Shown piece by piece: positions 43,364-51,169 of a stretch of 64,000 nucleotides of DNA. This DNA is from Methylobacterium gnaphalii (GTDB taxonomy: Bacteria > Pseudomonadota > Alphaproteobacteria > Rhizobiales > Beijerinckiaceae), in NCBI RefSeq assembly GCF_007992215.1, contig NZ_BJZV01000009.1:1-64000 (forward strand). Direction: 5' to 3'. The notes under the pieces were generated by a model. The model did not search any database, was not told where the DNA came from, and saw nothing but the letters and a program-made list of their open reading frames with translations. The first letter of the stretch is position 1. Every line of letters starts with the position of its first letter. A program made the position numbers and the translations under genes.

Positions 43364-44030
43364 GCGTGCCTTAATCCGGACCGTCCTCGCCGACGACCAC
43401 CCAGTGTTTCGTCACGGCGTGGCCGACCTTCTCACTCAGACGGGCGAAGTCGACATCGTCGCCTCCGTGGACAACGGAACGGCGGCGGTCCAGGCCGTCA
43501 CAGAACTCGCACCCGACGTCGCGATCCTCGATCTAGCCATGCCGGAGTTGAATGGGGTCGCGGTAATCCGGAAGCTCGCCGAGCGGCAAAGCCAAGTGCG
43601 CACGATCATCCTGAGCGTCTACGAGAGTCGGATCTACATCGATCAGGCGTTGGACGCTGGAGCGGGTGGCTACGTCCTGAAGCGCTCAGCCTTCCCCAAC
43701 ATCGCGCAAGCTGTCCGTGCAGTTTGTGCGGGCGGAACATATATCGACCCCTTCTTGCCGGCCCGTTCCACGGGTCCTCGTCGCCTTCCGGCGACTTTCA
43801 TCCACGACGAAGAAAGAGCTTCCCTGACCGAACGAGAGAGGGAAATCCTTCGCTTCGTAGCGTTCGGTTTCACCAGCAAGGAGGTAGCGGATCGCCTCGG
43901 AGCCACTGCTAAAGCGGTCGAAACGCAAAAGGCCAGGGCATGCTGTAGGTTGGGGATCACCAGCCGAGCTCAAATTGTCCAGTTCGCGATCCTACAAGGG
44001 TGGTTGCAAGGCGATATCCCGGTTCGGTGA
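43356..44030 (+). CDS. LuxR/NarL-family response regulator
   Basis: The 224-residue protein has a receiver domain (phosphoacceptor Asp-59 in VAILDLAMPELNG, acidic pocket ADDHPV) and a C-terminal GerE/LuxR helix-turn-helix (LTEREREILRFVAFGFTSKE, then VADRLGATAKAVETQKARAC). It overlaps the kinase gene by 8 nt. The HTH is degenerate at the last helix (RACCRLGITSRAQIVQ), but the family reading is clear. It likely binds the palindrome upstream of the operon. Confidence 0.93.
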   Translation: MLERALIRTVLADDHPVFRHGVADLLTQTGEVDIVASVDNGTAAVQAVTELAPDVAILDLAMPELNGVAVIRKLAERQSQVRTIILSVYESRIYIDQALDAGAGGYVLKRSAFPNIAQAVRAVCAGGTYIDPFLPARSTGPRRLPATFIHDEERASLTEREREILRFVAFGFTSKEVADRLGATAKAVETQKARACCRLGITSRAQIVQFAILQGWLQGDIPVR

Positions 44031-44784
44031 GCCCCCCGAACGATGACCTCTCGAAATTCTCGCGGAGCTGAAGCTGGTAGTGCGGCAGCTGATTTATGGC
44101 TGATCACGTGCGAGATAACCCGGACAATGGGTGCAGTCCGCTCGCCGGGCCTTGCCTCCAGGCTGAAGCCTATCGCTATCTGCGGGCTCGACTGCCGGAA
44201 CAGAGTGCGCCACCCAGCACCCCGAGGTCACCTAGCGTCAGGTTATCGGCGGCAGTTGTCAGGTCTGTGTCTGCTTGGTCATTGATTGCCAGTCAGCGAC
44301 GTCCGCCCTGGATTATGTCGTCCACTGGCTAGAACAACTGAGTTGGCCGCGAGGCAGCCAATTCGCCGGAAAAGCAACGTCTGCTTTCGGGCGCCGCGTT
44401 GAAATCCGTGAATGACGTGATTGGGTCGGTAGCCGACTGGCGACACAGGGTAGATTTCACCTGGTCAGCTTTAAGGCCTGAAACGAGACGAGCGGTCGTT
44501 GAATGATTGAACCACATTGACCGAATACAGACCATCCGCTTTCGGACTAAAACGGGCGACAGCGGATACCTGCTGGGACGCGACGCTTCAGTGCGCTCAA
44601 TGGCTGGGCGCACCGCGCAAGACAAGATGGCGGTCCGAGCCGGGCAGGCTGAAGGCTAGTGTGCACGCGCCGCCGAATGCGCCACCCGCGAATTGAATAA
44701 AGCACTAAAAATTCTTAGAGAATTGTGCTGCGCAATGCTGTTCTCTCGGCTCCGTGCACTACCAATTGCTCCCAGAGATCATTC
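44031..44784. other. Gene-free stretch
   Basis: These 754 bp hold no gene I can support. A minus-strand open frame (44329-44625) has no SD and a random-looking sequence. Short motifs such as CGTCTGCTTTCGGGC and CATCCGCTTTCGGAC occur here; similar 'ctgctt-cg' phrases recur at 46390-46470, so the gap may consist of decayed intergenic repeats. A short hairpin GTTCGG-CCGAAC overlaps the regulator stop codon but has no T-run. Confidence 0.4.
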
Positions 44785-46059
44785 CTACATAGTTGGGGAG
44801 ACGTGGGCCGGAGTATCACCTGTTGTCTGCCAACCAAACGCTATCGGGCGTAGCGCGCGGGTTTGATACAATTCCACAGGAGCGGAGAAACCCTTGAGTT
44901 CGACCGGATCCAACGCGGCAAAAGTGAACGCCCCTGGAACGGCATTCTCGATGACGGCTCTTGTTACCTCGCAGACTAGGACCTCATTCGTTCGTGCTTT
45001 CGCGCAGATGCGTGCAGCCATGTTAACTGTGCGGCCGAACACGTCGCCATCGCGCGGAACGATCACGCCAGTCGCCAGCCCGATGCGTGCGGGAGGAAGG
45101 GTCGAAGCACCGGCAGCAAGATGGATTGCAGCCTCAGCAGCGGAAGGAGCATCACCGAAAAGCAGCATGACGCCATCGCCGAGAGCTTTAATCAGGCGCC
45201 CACCCTTTGCGACGGCCACCTCATGAGCCAATGCCTCGAACTCAGCTGCTCGTTCGGCTGCGGGCGCATCTCCGATCTCCTGTGTCAGGACCGTGAAGCC
45301 AGCAAGATCGGCAAAGACGACGGTTGAGGGATGCGGTCCCTGGACCATCGTCCGATCGGCCTCAATCAGGATCTCCTGAAGCCGCATGACGACGTTGTCG
45401 AAGACGGCCTCTTCAAGGAGCCTCCGCTGCAGGAGAAACAAGGTCCGGAAGCCGAGGCGCTGGAGCTTGAGCCGGAGTTCCGCCGTACGCGCGAGCATTT
45501 CGCTGCGCGCCATGCCGCCGGCCAGCAATCGCTCCTCTACCTCGCCTCGGAAGAGATCGCGCATGGTCTCAACGGTCCGGCGCATGGATTGTCCGAAGAT
45601 CCGCAGAACTCGGGCGAGACTCTCGTCGCCGAGCCCGAGAGCGCTGGCTTCGGACACGATCTCCACAAGTTCGACATCGTCGTCGCGCATGGGTCTGCCG
45701 CTCTGAAGTTCCGGCAGTCCCATGGCATTCCGAAGACGCCGGATCCGCTCGAATGATACGGCAAAGTCCGGCAAAACCTGCTCCGGCAGGTGGCGGGTCA
45801 ATGCTACTGGCTCGACCATCAGATGTTTTGTAAAGTCCAAGGATAGTAATTCGCCCTGCAGCGCCTCGGCGAGAAGCTCTGGATCAGTTCCTGCTTCGAC
45901 CAATGCTAAGATTAGTCGCAATCGGTTTACAATCGACGGCCCGCTTAGCTCGCGCTGTTCGGGAAGGAGGCCCAGTTCTCGAAACTTTCTCAATCTCTCT
46001 ACAGAGCATCCAACGAGCGCGGCGAGATCGGCTAACGACAGTTCAAGCGTTCGATCCAT
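44785..46059 (-). CDS. MerR-like HTH fused to class III adenylate/guanylate cyclase
   Basis: The 424-residue protein begins with a MerR-like helix-turn-helix (LSLADLAALVGCSVERLRKF, then RELGLLPEQRELSG). A helical middle region follows (about 70-230). The C-terminal class III cyclase catalytic domain has VVFADLAGFTVLTQEIGD (first metal-binding Asp), RLIKALGDGVMLLF (second Asp, and a purine-recognition Lys) and VFGRTVNMAARICAKA (transition-state Asn/Arg). There is no membrane segment. The combination suggests a cytoplasmic cyclase under control of, or acting as, a DNA-binding sensor. Cyclase activity seems intact by motif; ATP is favoured over GTP by Lys in the recognition position. Confidence 0.88.
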   Translation of the reverse strand: MDRTLELSLADLAALVGCSVERLRKFRELGLLPEQRELSGPSIVNRLRLILALVEAGTDPELLAEALQGELLSLDFTKHLMVEPVALTRHLPEQVLPDFAVSFERIRRLRNAMGLPELQSGRPMRDDDVELVEIVSEASALGLGDESLARVLRIFGQSMRRTVETMRDLFRGEVEERLLAGGMARSEMLARTAELRLKLQRLGFRTLFLLQRRLLEEAVFDNVVMRLQEILIEADRTMVQGPHPSTVVFADLAGFTVLTQEIGDAPAAERAAEFEALAHEVAVAKGGRLIKALGDGVMLLFGDAPSAAEAAIHLAAGASTLPPARIGLATGVIVPRDGDVFGRTVNMAARICAKARTNEVLVCEVTRAVIENAVPGAFTFAALDPVELKGFSAPVELYQTRALRPIAFGWQTTGDTPAHVSPTM

Positions 46060-46546
46060 ATCCCGGCCTCAAATCAGATCGTGTCTTGCGCAATAATTAT
46101 GGCAGACGTGTTCGGAAAATGACCGTTTAGGATCACACGGACGCTGGCGGCAGCGAACTCGTGGTGATCAACAAGCGCTGAAAGCCGCTTGAGATCGACC
46201 GTGCGGTGTGGAGAGTGCAGGATGGATCGCCGCGGTCGGCCCCAAGCCGGTTCGGCACCTCTCGATCCGCTTCGCCTGTGAGAATTTTGTCCGCCGAAAA
46301 CAGCCCACTTCTGAGATGCCGCTGGGTACAGCTCAACCGCAACTACGGATCGATGGCCGACTGGCCGAACAGGGTTAGCCTTGAAGCCGTCTGCTTGCGA
46401 GTAAGGAATCTGGGAAGCCGACGTTAAGCAAACGTGGGAACTGGCCGGTAGGCGCCTGTCCGCTTCTCCGGCAGACTTGCTGGTCGAAACAATGCACTTC
46501 CGAGCTTTCGGTCGACGGTCCATCCAAGCCGTCACGGCGGTCCAGC
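46060..46546. other. Gene-free stretch
   Basis: These 487 bp between two minus-strand genes contain no convincing frame. A 211-codon minus-strand frame (46074-46709) overlaps the hydrolase gene and has no family pattern. Phrases like GTCTGCTTGCGAG and TGTCCGCTTCTCCGG echo the gap at 44031-44784, pointing to shared, decayed intergenic repeats. The cyclase promoter presumably lies near 46060-46130. Confidence 0.35.
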
Positions 46547-47425
46547 TTACCGTTTTTCTAGGACTGCCGCGACTAGGCCGAGGATCTCCTGCCAGGCCGG
46601 GGCGGACGGCGTGACCAAGTCGAAGTGCCCCGCATCCGGCACATTGACGAGCCGTGGCACGACGCCGGGCTTGCCGCGTAGGGCACGGACGTAGTCGTGC
46701 CCTACCCATGGCGGTACGAGCCGATCTAGAACGCCGCTAACCATGATGACTGATCCAACCGACGGCGCGAGGGTCGCTGGTGATACCTCCGCGAGCCTAT
46801 CGTTCGGGGCCAGTTGCTCGACGATGCCGGGGCCGCACAATACGGGGACGAATCGAACGAACGTCGCGAGGTCGCCCACCCCGCCCAGGCTAATCACGGC
46901 GCGGGGTTCGAACCGTAGTCTTCCCTGCAACGGGTTTTCCAACGGGAGCGAGCCGCGAGAGACCGCCCACAGGGCGAGATGCCCACCGGCGGAATGGCCA
47001 ACGAGCACGACGCGAGAGAGGTCAAGGCGGTGGGCTGGCGCCTCCGCGGATAGCCGATCCAGCGCGGTCCTCACGTCCTGGTAGGTGCCAGGATAGCCGC
47101 CGCCAGCCTCGTTCGCGCGGCGATAGCCAATGCTCCACACGGCAATGCCGTGCCGCGTCAATTCCGGGCCGAGGTGGCGAAGCTGCTCGCGCCCAGCGGT
47201 CGCGGTGCTCCAACAGCCACCGTGGATCAGGACCGCGACCGGGTGCGGACCGGGACCGTCGGGCAGAAAGACGTCGATCTTCTGGGAGGGCGCTTCGCCG
47301 TAAGTGATCTGAATGGAGGGCGCCGGCCTCGGCAGGTCACGGAAGGCCGAGAGCTCCACCGGGTCGGCCAAGGCCGACTCTATTGCAAGTGCCGTTGCCA
47401 GCACGAGGGCCGCGCATCGCTTCAT
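46547..47425 (-). CDS. Exported alpha/beta hydrolase (esterase-lipase type)
   Basis: The 292-residue protein has a signal peptide (MKRCAALVLATALAIESALA) and an alpha/beta-hydrolase core. The oxyanion-hole motif HGGCW, the nucleophile elbow GHSAGGHLALWA (Ser), an acid in VLDRLVPP and the catalytic His in DAGHFDLV are all visible. The pattern fits the BD-FAE/esterase-lipase group (hormone-sensitive-lipase-like HGG). It would cleave esters in the periplasm or outside the cell. It is isolated, so no pathway can be given. Confidence 0.92.
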   Translation of the reverse strand: MKRCAALVLATALAIESALADPVELSAFRDLPRPAPSIQITYGEAPSQKIDVFLPDGPGPHPVAVLIHGGCWSTATAGREQLRHLGPELTRHGIAVWSIGYRRANEAGGGYPGTYQDVRTALDRLSAEAPAHRLDLSRVVLVGHSAGGHLALWAVSRGSLPLENPLQGRLRFEPRAVISLGGVGDLATFVRFVPVLCGPGIVEQLAPNDRLAEVSPATLAPSVGSVIMVSGVLDRLVPPWVGHDYVRALRGKPGVVPRLVNVPDAGHFDLVTPSAPAWQEILGLVAAVLEKR

Positions 47426-47653
47426 GCCAGCCTCCTGCTAGCTGTCCTCGACCGGCACGGGAAGTAGACTTGCCTTAGTATAGCAGGTTCTTACTGAATC
47501 CGCTCCAGCGGACTCTTGGGACCACTCGCTTTCCCGAAGTCGTAACCCTGTTAGGTTCTGCTACCTCGTTTTCCCCCGGGTCGAACGCCACCCGCCTTGA
47601 CAAAATGGCTGGCTGGCGTGCCCCGACCTCGAGAAGTCTGGCCCGGAACTTAA

Positions 47654-48204
47654 TCAAGTCGCACTGAAGGTGCCGATTGGCTGACGAGCACCGTCCGCGG
47701 GCTGCAGCTCGATCTATCGGGTATCGCTAAAGGCTACGTCGTAGACCGGCTCTCGGCTCTGCTGGCAGCGTCGGGCCGGCCGGACCACCTCGTGGAGATC
47801 GGCGGTGAGCTGCGCGGATCGGGACTGAAGCCCGATGGACAGCCTTGGTGGATTAGCTTGGAAACGCCGGGAGAGGGAGCGGCAGAAGTCGTCACGGCTC
47901 TTCATGGACTGTCTGCGGCAACGTCAGGCGAGTACCACCGCAACTTCGTGCATGCAGGTCGTCGATTTGGGCACACGCTCGGTGGAAGCAACTCCCCACC
48001 TATCAGCAATGGACTCGCCGCAGTCACGGTCCTGCGCCCTTCTGCATGCAGGCGGATGCGTACGCCGCGGCTCTCCTCGCATTAGGACCACAAAGCGGAC
48101 CCGCCTTTGCAGCCAAGATGGATTTGGCCGCGCGGTTCTTACCCGCGCAGGAACACGGTGGCGGTGAGATCATGACAGCAGCCATGATCCGCATGCTCAC
48201 CTGA
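47654..48204 (+). pseudogene. apbE: Decayed ApbE (FAD:protein FMN transferase)
   Basis: A plus-strand frame encodes LDLSGIAKGYVVDRLSALLA, LVEIGGELRGSGLKPDGQPW and ATSGEYHRNFVHAGRRFGHT, the diagnostic middle of ApbE. The essential DPRTG metal/FAD motif after the His is replaced by GGSNS. After LAAVTVLRPS the frame shifts; the true C-terminus continues in another frame from 48046 (MQADAYAAALLALG, then MDLAARF) to the TGA at 48204. The first half of the gene is missing, with a TAA at 47651. Two or more lesions make it nonfunctional. ApbE normally flavinylates Rnf/Nqr-type proteins. Confidence 0.8.
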
Positions 48205-48441
48205 TGCCTCGTACGATTGAAACAGTTCAGACAGGGGCGATGTGAGGCTCAGATTTTACTTTGGGTGCAGTGGTGGCGGCTGGTCCGCGCTGTTTGGCAA
48301 TCCTTAACCGATCAATCGAGATGGTATGCTCGCCATGCATGCCCGCTGCAGCGCAACATCAGTTGTTGCGATGCGCCATCGATCACATTTTCACTGGTGT
48401 CTCACCCAGCGGCTTTGCCGCGTCAGCCGAACCTCTGCGCC

Positions 48442-48579
48442 ATGAACGTTGCTGCTGCTCTCCAGGCCGCCTCTATCCCAACCGCTCGCAAGACAGGTGG
48501 TGGTCTTTTCTCGCGGATCATCGCTGCGTGGCTCGCTCACAACCAGCGGATCCTCGACTGCCAGGCCTACCGCGACTGA
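48442..48579 (+). CDS. Small hypothetical protein (45 aa)
   Basis: The frame starts MNVAAALQAASIPTARKTGG and continues GLFSRIIAAWLAHNQRILDC, then QAYRD. The last half, an amphipathic basic helix followed by a conserved-looking DCQAYRD, resembles the tail of short DUF1127-like proteins, which usually continue for about 15 more residues. There is no clear SD. It may be a complete small protein or one cut short by the TGA at 48577. Confidence 0.4.
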   Translation: MNVAAALQAASIPTARKTGGGLFSRIIAAWLAHNQRILDCQAYRD

Positions 48580-48643
48580 GACGCTGACCGACCGCGTCGA
48601 TCGGCGCTCCGTGTGCGTCTGTGAAGCGGATCGAATGATCGGT

Positions 48644-48663
48644 CTGTCCGCTTAGGCGGACAG
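48644..48663 (-). terminator. Hairpin over the stop codon of the DapA-like gene
   Basis: CTGTCCGC (48644-48651) and GCGGACAG (48656-48663) form a perfect 8-bp stem with a 4-nt loop containing the TAA stop of the last gene of the long minus-strand operon. No T-run follows, so it is a candidate transcript end or stabilising hairpin. Confidence 0.5.
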
Positions 48664-49590
48664 GCTTGCGCGCGGGTCGACCCGTGCGATGCGCGACAGC
48701 AGGTAATCGACTTCGCCCTTTGCCTGAGCGGTCAGCCCCATCAAAGGCTTGCGCTGCGCGTCGGAGGTGAAGATGCCGCGACGCTTGAACACGTATTTGC
48801 GCACCGCCAGCCCGAGCGGCCCCTGCTGCTGCTCGTAGCGCAGATATGGAAGATGCGCGTCGAACAAGTCGTGCGCCTCGTCGCGACGGCCGGCTGCGTT
48901 CAGCTTGACCACATCCACCAGCATTTCCGGGAACGCGTAGCCGGTGTTGGCGCCGTCAGCGCCGCGCTCGACCTCGAAATCGAGGAAGAGACCGCCATTG
49001 CCGACGAGGATCGCGATGTGGCGCATCGAGCCGTCGCGCTCGAATCCGCGCAGGGCCGTGATCTTCTCGAGCCCCGGCCAGTCCTCGTGCTTGAGCATTA
49101 CGCAGGACTCGTTCTCCAAGACGATCCGGCGGATCACGGCTGGCGTCATCTGCACGGAGAAGGTCAGCGGGTAGTCCTGGAGAATGAACGGCACATCCGG
49201 CCCGATCGCTTCCACCGCATTGCGGTAGTAGCCGACGATCTGGTCGTCGGTGCGCAGGGTGTTCGGCGGGGCGATCATCACGCCAGCGGCCCCAAGATCC
49301 ATTACCTCGCGGGCAAGCGAGCGCATCGCGGCGAAACCGGGGGCCGAGACGCCAACCACGACCGGAAGCCGGGTGCGGCCGATGACGCGCTGCGCAATGG
49401 CGACGCCCTCGGCATGGTCGAGCTTCGGCGCCTCGCCGAGCTGCCCGAGGATGGTAATGCCGTCCACCTCGGCGCCGACGAAGAAGTCGGTCATACGGTC
49501 AAGGGAGGCGTCGTCGATCCGGCCGTCGTCGAGGAAGGGCGTCGGCGCAATCGGCACGACGCCGCGGATGTCGCTGGTCAGGGCTGGCAT
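48652..49590 (-). CDS. DapA-family lyase/dehydratase
   Basis: The 312-residue protein is a class I aldolase-like TIM barrel. GQLGEAPKLDHAEGVAIAQ corresponds to the GTTGE substrate-binding motif (here GQLGE), ILQDYPLT holds the catalytic Tyr and CVMLKHEDWPG the Schiff-base Lys. The family includes dihydrodipicolinate synthase, N-acetylneuraminate lyase and 2-keto-3-deoxy sugar-acid aldolases or dehydratases. Given the neighbouring dehydratase, acting on a 2-keto-3-deoxy acid is the best guess. It is the last gene of the operon; AAGGA lies 8 nt before the ATG. Confidence 0.9.
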   Translation of the reverse strand: MPALTSDIRGVVPIAPTPFLDDGRIDDASLDRMTDFFVGAEVDGITILGQLGEAPKLDHAEGVAIAQRVIGRTRLPVVVGVSAPGFAAMRSLAREVMDLGAAGVMIAPPNTLRTDDQIVGYYRNAVEAIGPDVPFILQDYPLTFSVQMTPAVIRRIVLENESCVMLKHEDWPGLEKITALRGFERDGSMRHIAILVGNGGLFLDFEVERGADGANTGYAFPEMLVDVVKLNAAGRRDEAHDLFDAHLPYLRYEQQQGPLGLAVRKYVFKRRGIFTSDAQRKPLMGLTAQAKGEVDYLLSRIARVDPRASLSA

Positions 49591-49614
49591 GGATGATGTC
49601 CTTGCGTGTTGGCT

Positions 49615-50400
49615 TCAGATGCTGGGAATCAGGCCACCATCGACGCGGATCACCGAGCCCGTGAGGTAGGAGGCACGCGCGCTCGCCAGAAAGGCGACGG
49701 TGCTGCCGTACTCCTCCGGATCGCCGTAGCGGCCAAGCGGGATCGAGCCGGTGCTCTCGGTCTGGACCTCCTCGACGCTGCGGCCCTCGCGCTTCGCCTT
49801 GGCCTCGTCGAGGGCGACGATGCGCTTGGTGGCGATGCGGCCGGGTAGGACGATGTTGGCGGTGATGCCGTCGCGGCCGACTTCGCGCGCCAGCGTCTTG
49901 GACCAGCCGACGAGAGACAGGCGCAGCGCGTTCGAGACGGCGAGGTTCGGGATCGGCGCCACCACGCCCGAGGAGGTGCTGGTGATGATCCGGCCCCACT
50001 TCTTCTCACGCATGCCGGGCAACACGCGGTCGGTCAGCGCGATCACCGAGAGCACCATCGCCTGGAAATGCTTGCTCCAGAGTTCGGTGGGCTGGCCGGA
50101 GGCCGGGGTGGGCGGCGGGCCGCCGGTGTTGTTCACGAGCACGTCCACGGTGCCGAAGCGCTTCTCGATGGCCGCGACATGGGTCTCGATCTGCGCGAGG
50201 TCGGCGAGGTCCCATTGCAGGATGAGGCCTTCGGCACCGGCGGCCTCGACGTCCTTCAGGGTCGCGTCGAGGGAGGCCTGATCGATGTCGCCGAGGGCGA
50301 GCCGCGCACCCTCCGCCGCCAGTGCGACGGCGATGGCACGGCCGAGGCCACCGCCTGCACCGAGTACCAGGGCGGTCTTGCCGCGTAATCCGAGATCCAT
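49615..50400 (-). CDS. SDR-family oxidoreductase lacking the YxxxK pair
   Basis: The 261-residue protein has the SDR cofactor loop (LVLGAGGGLGRAIA), DLAD for adenine binding and VLVNNTGGPPP. The catalytic Ser region TSSGVVAPIPN is followed by LAVSNALR where YxxxK is expected: Tyr reads Leu and Lys reads Asn. Some SDR subgroups with a PIPNLALSN motif share this change and are still annotated as dehydrogenases. It may bind NAD(P) and act by another mechanism or be non-catalytic. It lies 24 bp upstream of the DapA-like gene. GAGG precedes the ATG. Confidence 0.85.
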   Translation of the reverse strand: MDLGLRGKTALVLGAGGGLGRAIAVALAAEGARLALGDIDQASLDATLKDVEAAGAEGLILQWDLADLAQIETHVAAIEKRFGTVDVLVNNTGGPPPTPASGQPTELWSKHFQAMVLSVIALTDRVLPGMREKKWGRIITSTSSGVVAPIPNLAVSNALRLSLVGWSKTLAREVGRDGITANIVLPGRIATKRIVALDEAKAKREGRSVEEVQTESTGSIPLGRYGDPEEYGSTVAFLASARASYLTGSVIRVDGGLIPSI

Positions 50401-50451
50401 CTCACATCCTCTTCTTCTGCAGGTCGTGCGTTGAGCGGCGGGAGCCCCGCC

Positions 50452-51147
50452 TCAGCCCTTCTCGCGCTCGTAGCGCGCGCGGGTCTCGTCGTTCGGCGGA
50501 TAGAGGCCGGGCAGCGGCACGCCCTTCTCGACCTCGCGCATGATCCAGGCCTCGAGCCGCTCCTGCTCGACGGCGAGGTCGGCGACCTCCGCCGCGAGGG
50601 CGGCCGGGATCACCACGGCACCGTCGCCATCGGCCACGATGATGTCGTCCGGGAAGACCGCGACGCCGCCGCAGCCGATCGGCTCCTGCCAGCCGACGAA
50701 ATGGAGCGAGGCGACGGAGGGCGGGGCGGCGATGCCGTCGCACCAGACCGGCAGCTTGCTGTCGACGATGCCCTGCGCGTCACGCACCACACCGTCGGTG
50801 ACCAGCGCCGCGACGCCGCGCTTGTGCATGCGTGCGCAGAGGATGTCGCCGTAGACGCCGGCCTCGCGGATGCCGCGGGCATCGATCACGGCGACGCAGC
50901 CCTCCGGCATCGCCTCGATGGCGGCGCGCGTGGAGCGCGGCGAGGACCAGGAGGCCGGTGTCGCGACGTCCTCGCGTCCGGGCACGAAGCGCATAGTGAA
51001 GGCGCGGCCGACGACGCGCGGCGTGCCGGGCGTCAGGGGCCGCGTTCCCGCCATCCAGACCCGGCGCAGGCCCTTTTTCAGCAGGATCGTCGTCAGCGAG
51101 GCGGTGGTGACGCCGCGCAGGCGCTGGATGAGATCGGCATCGTCCAT
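50452..51147 (-). CDS. RraA/HMG-aldolase-like protein
   Basis: The 231-residue protein matches the RraA-like/4-hydroxy-4-methyl-2-oxoglutarate aldolase family: TASLTTILLKKGLRR, VYGDILCARMHKRGVAALVT, DGVVRDAQGI (Mg2+/pyruvate-binding Arg-Asp) and FPDDIIVADGDGAVVIP. Some members inhibit RNase E; most cleave or decarboxylate oxo-acids. In this operon, aldolase/decarboxylase action on a keto acid is much likelier. The ATG at 51147 has AGGAG 6 nt upstream and lies 22 bp after the dehydratase stop codon. Confidence 0.88.
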   Translation of the reverse strand: MDDADLIQRLRGVTTASLTTILLKKGLRRVWMAGTRPLTPGTPRVVGRAFTMRFVPGREDVATPASWSSPRSTRAAIEAMPEGCVAVIDARGIREAGVYGDILCARMHKRGVAALVTDGVVRDAQGIVDSKLPVWCDGIAAPPSVASLHFVGWQEPIGCGGVAVFPDDIIVADGDGAVVIPAALAAEVADLAVEQERLEAWIMREVEKGVPLPGLYPPNDETRARYEREKG

Positions 51148-51169
51148 GGAGGTCTCCTGATCGGGGCCG

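Noticed and set aside
44023..44042. GTTCGG...CCGAAC hairpin as a terminator of the phosphorelay operon
   Set aside because: The stem is only 6 bp, overlaps the stop codon and has no T-run, so it is not listed as a feature.
44329..44625. 98-codon minus-strand frame in the gap after the response regulator
   Set aside because: No SD, no recognisable pattern and low-complexity composition; treated as noncoding.
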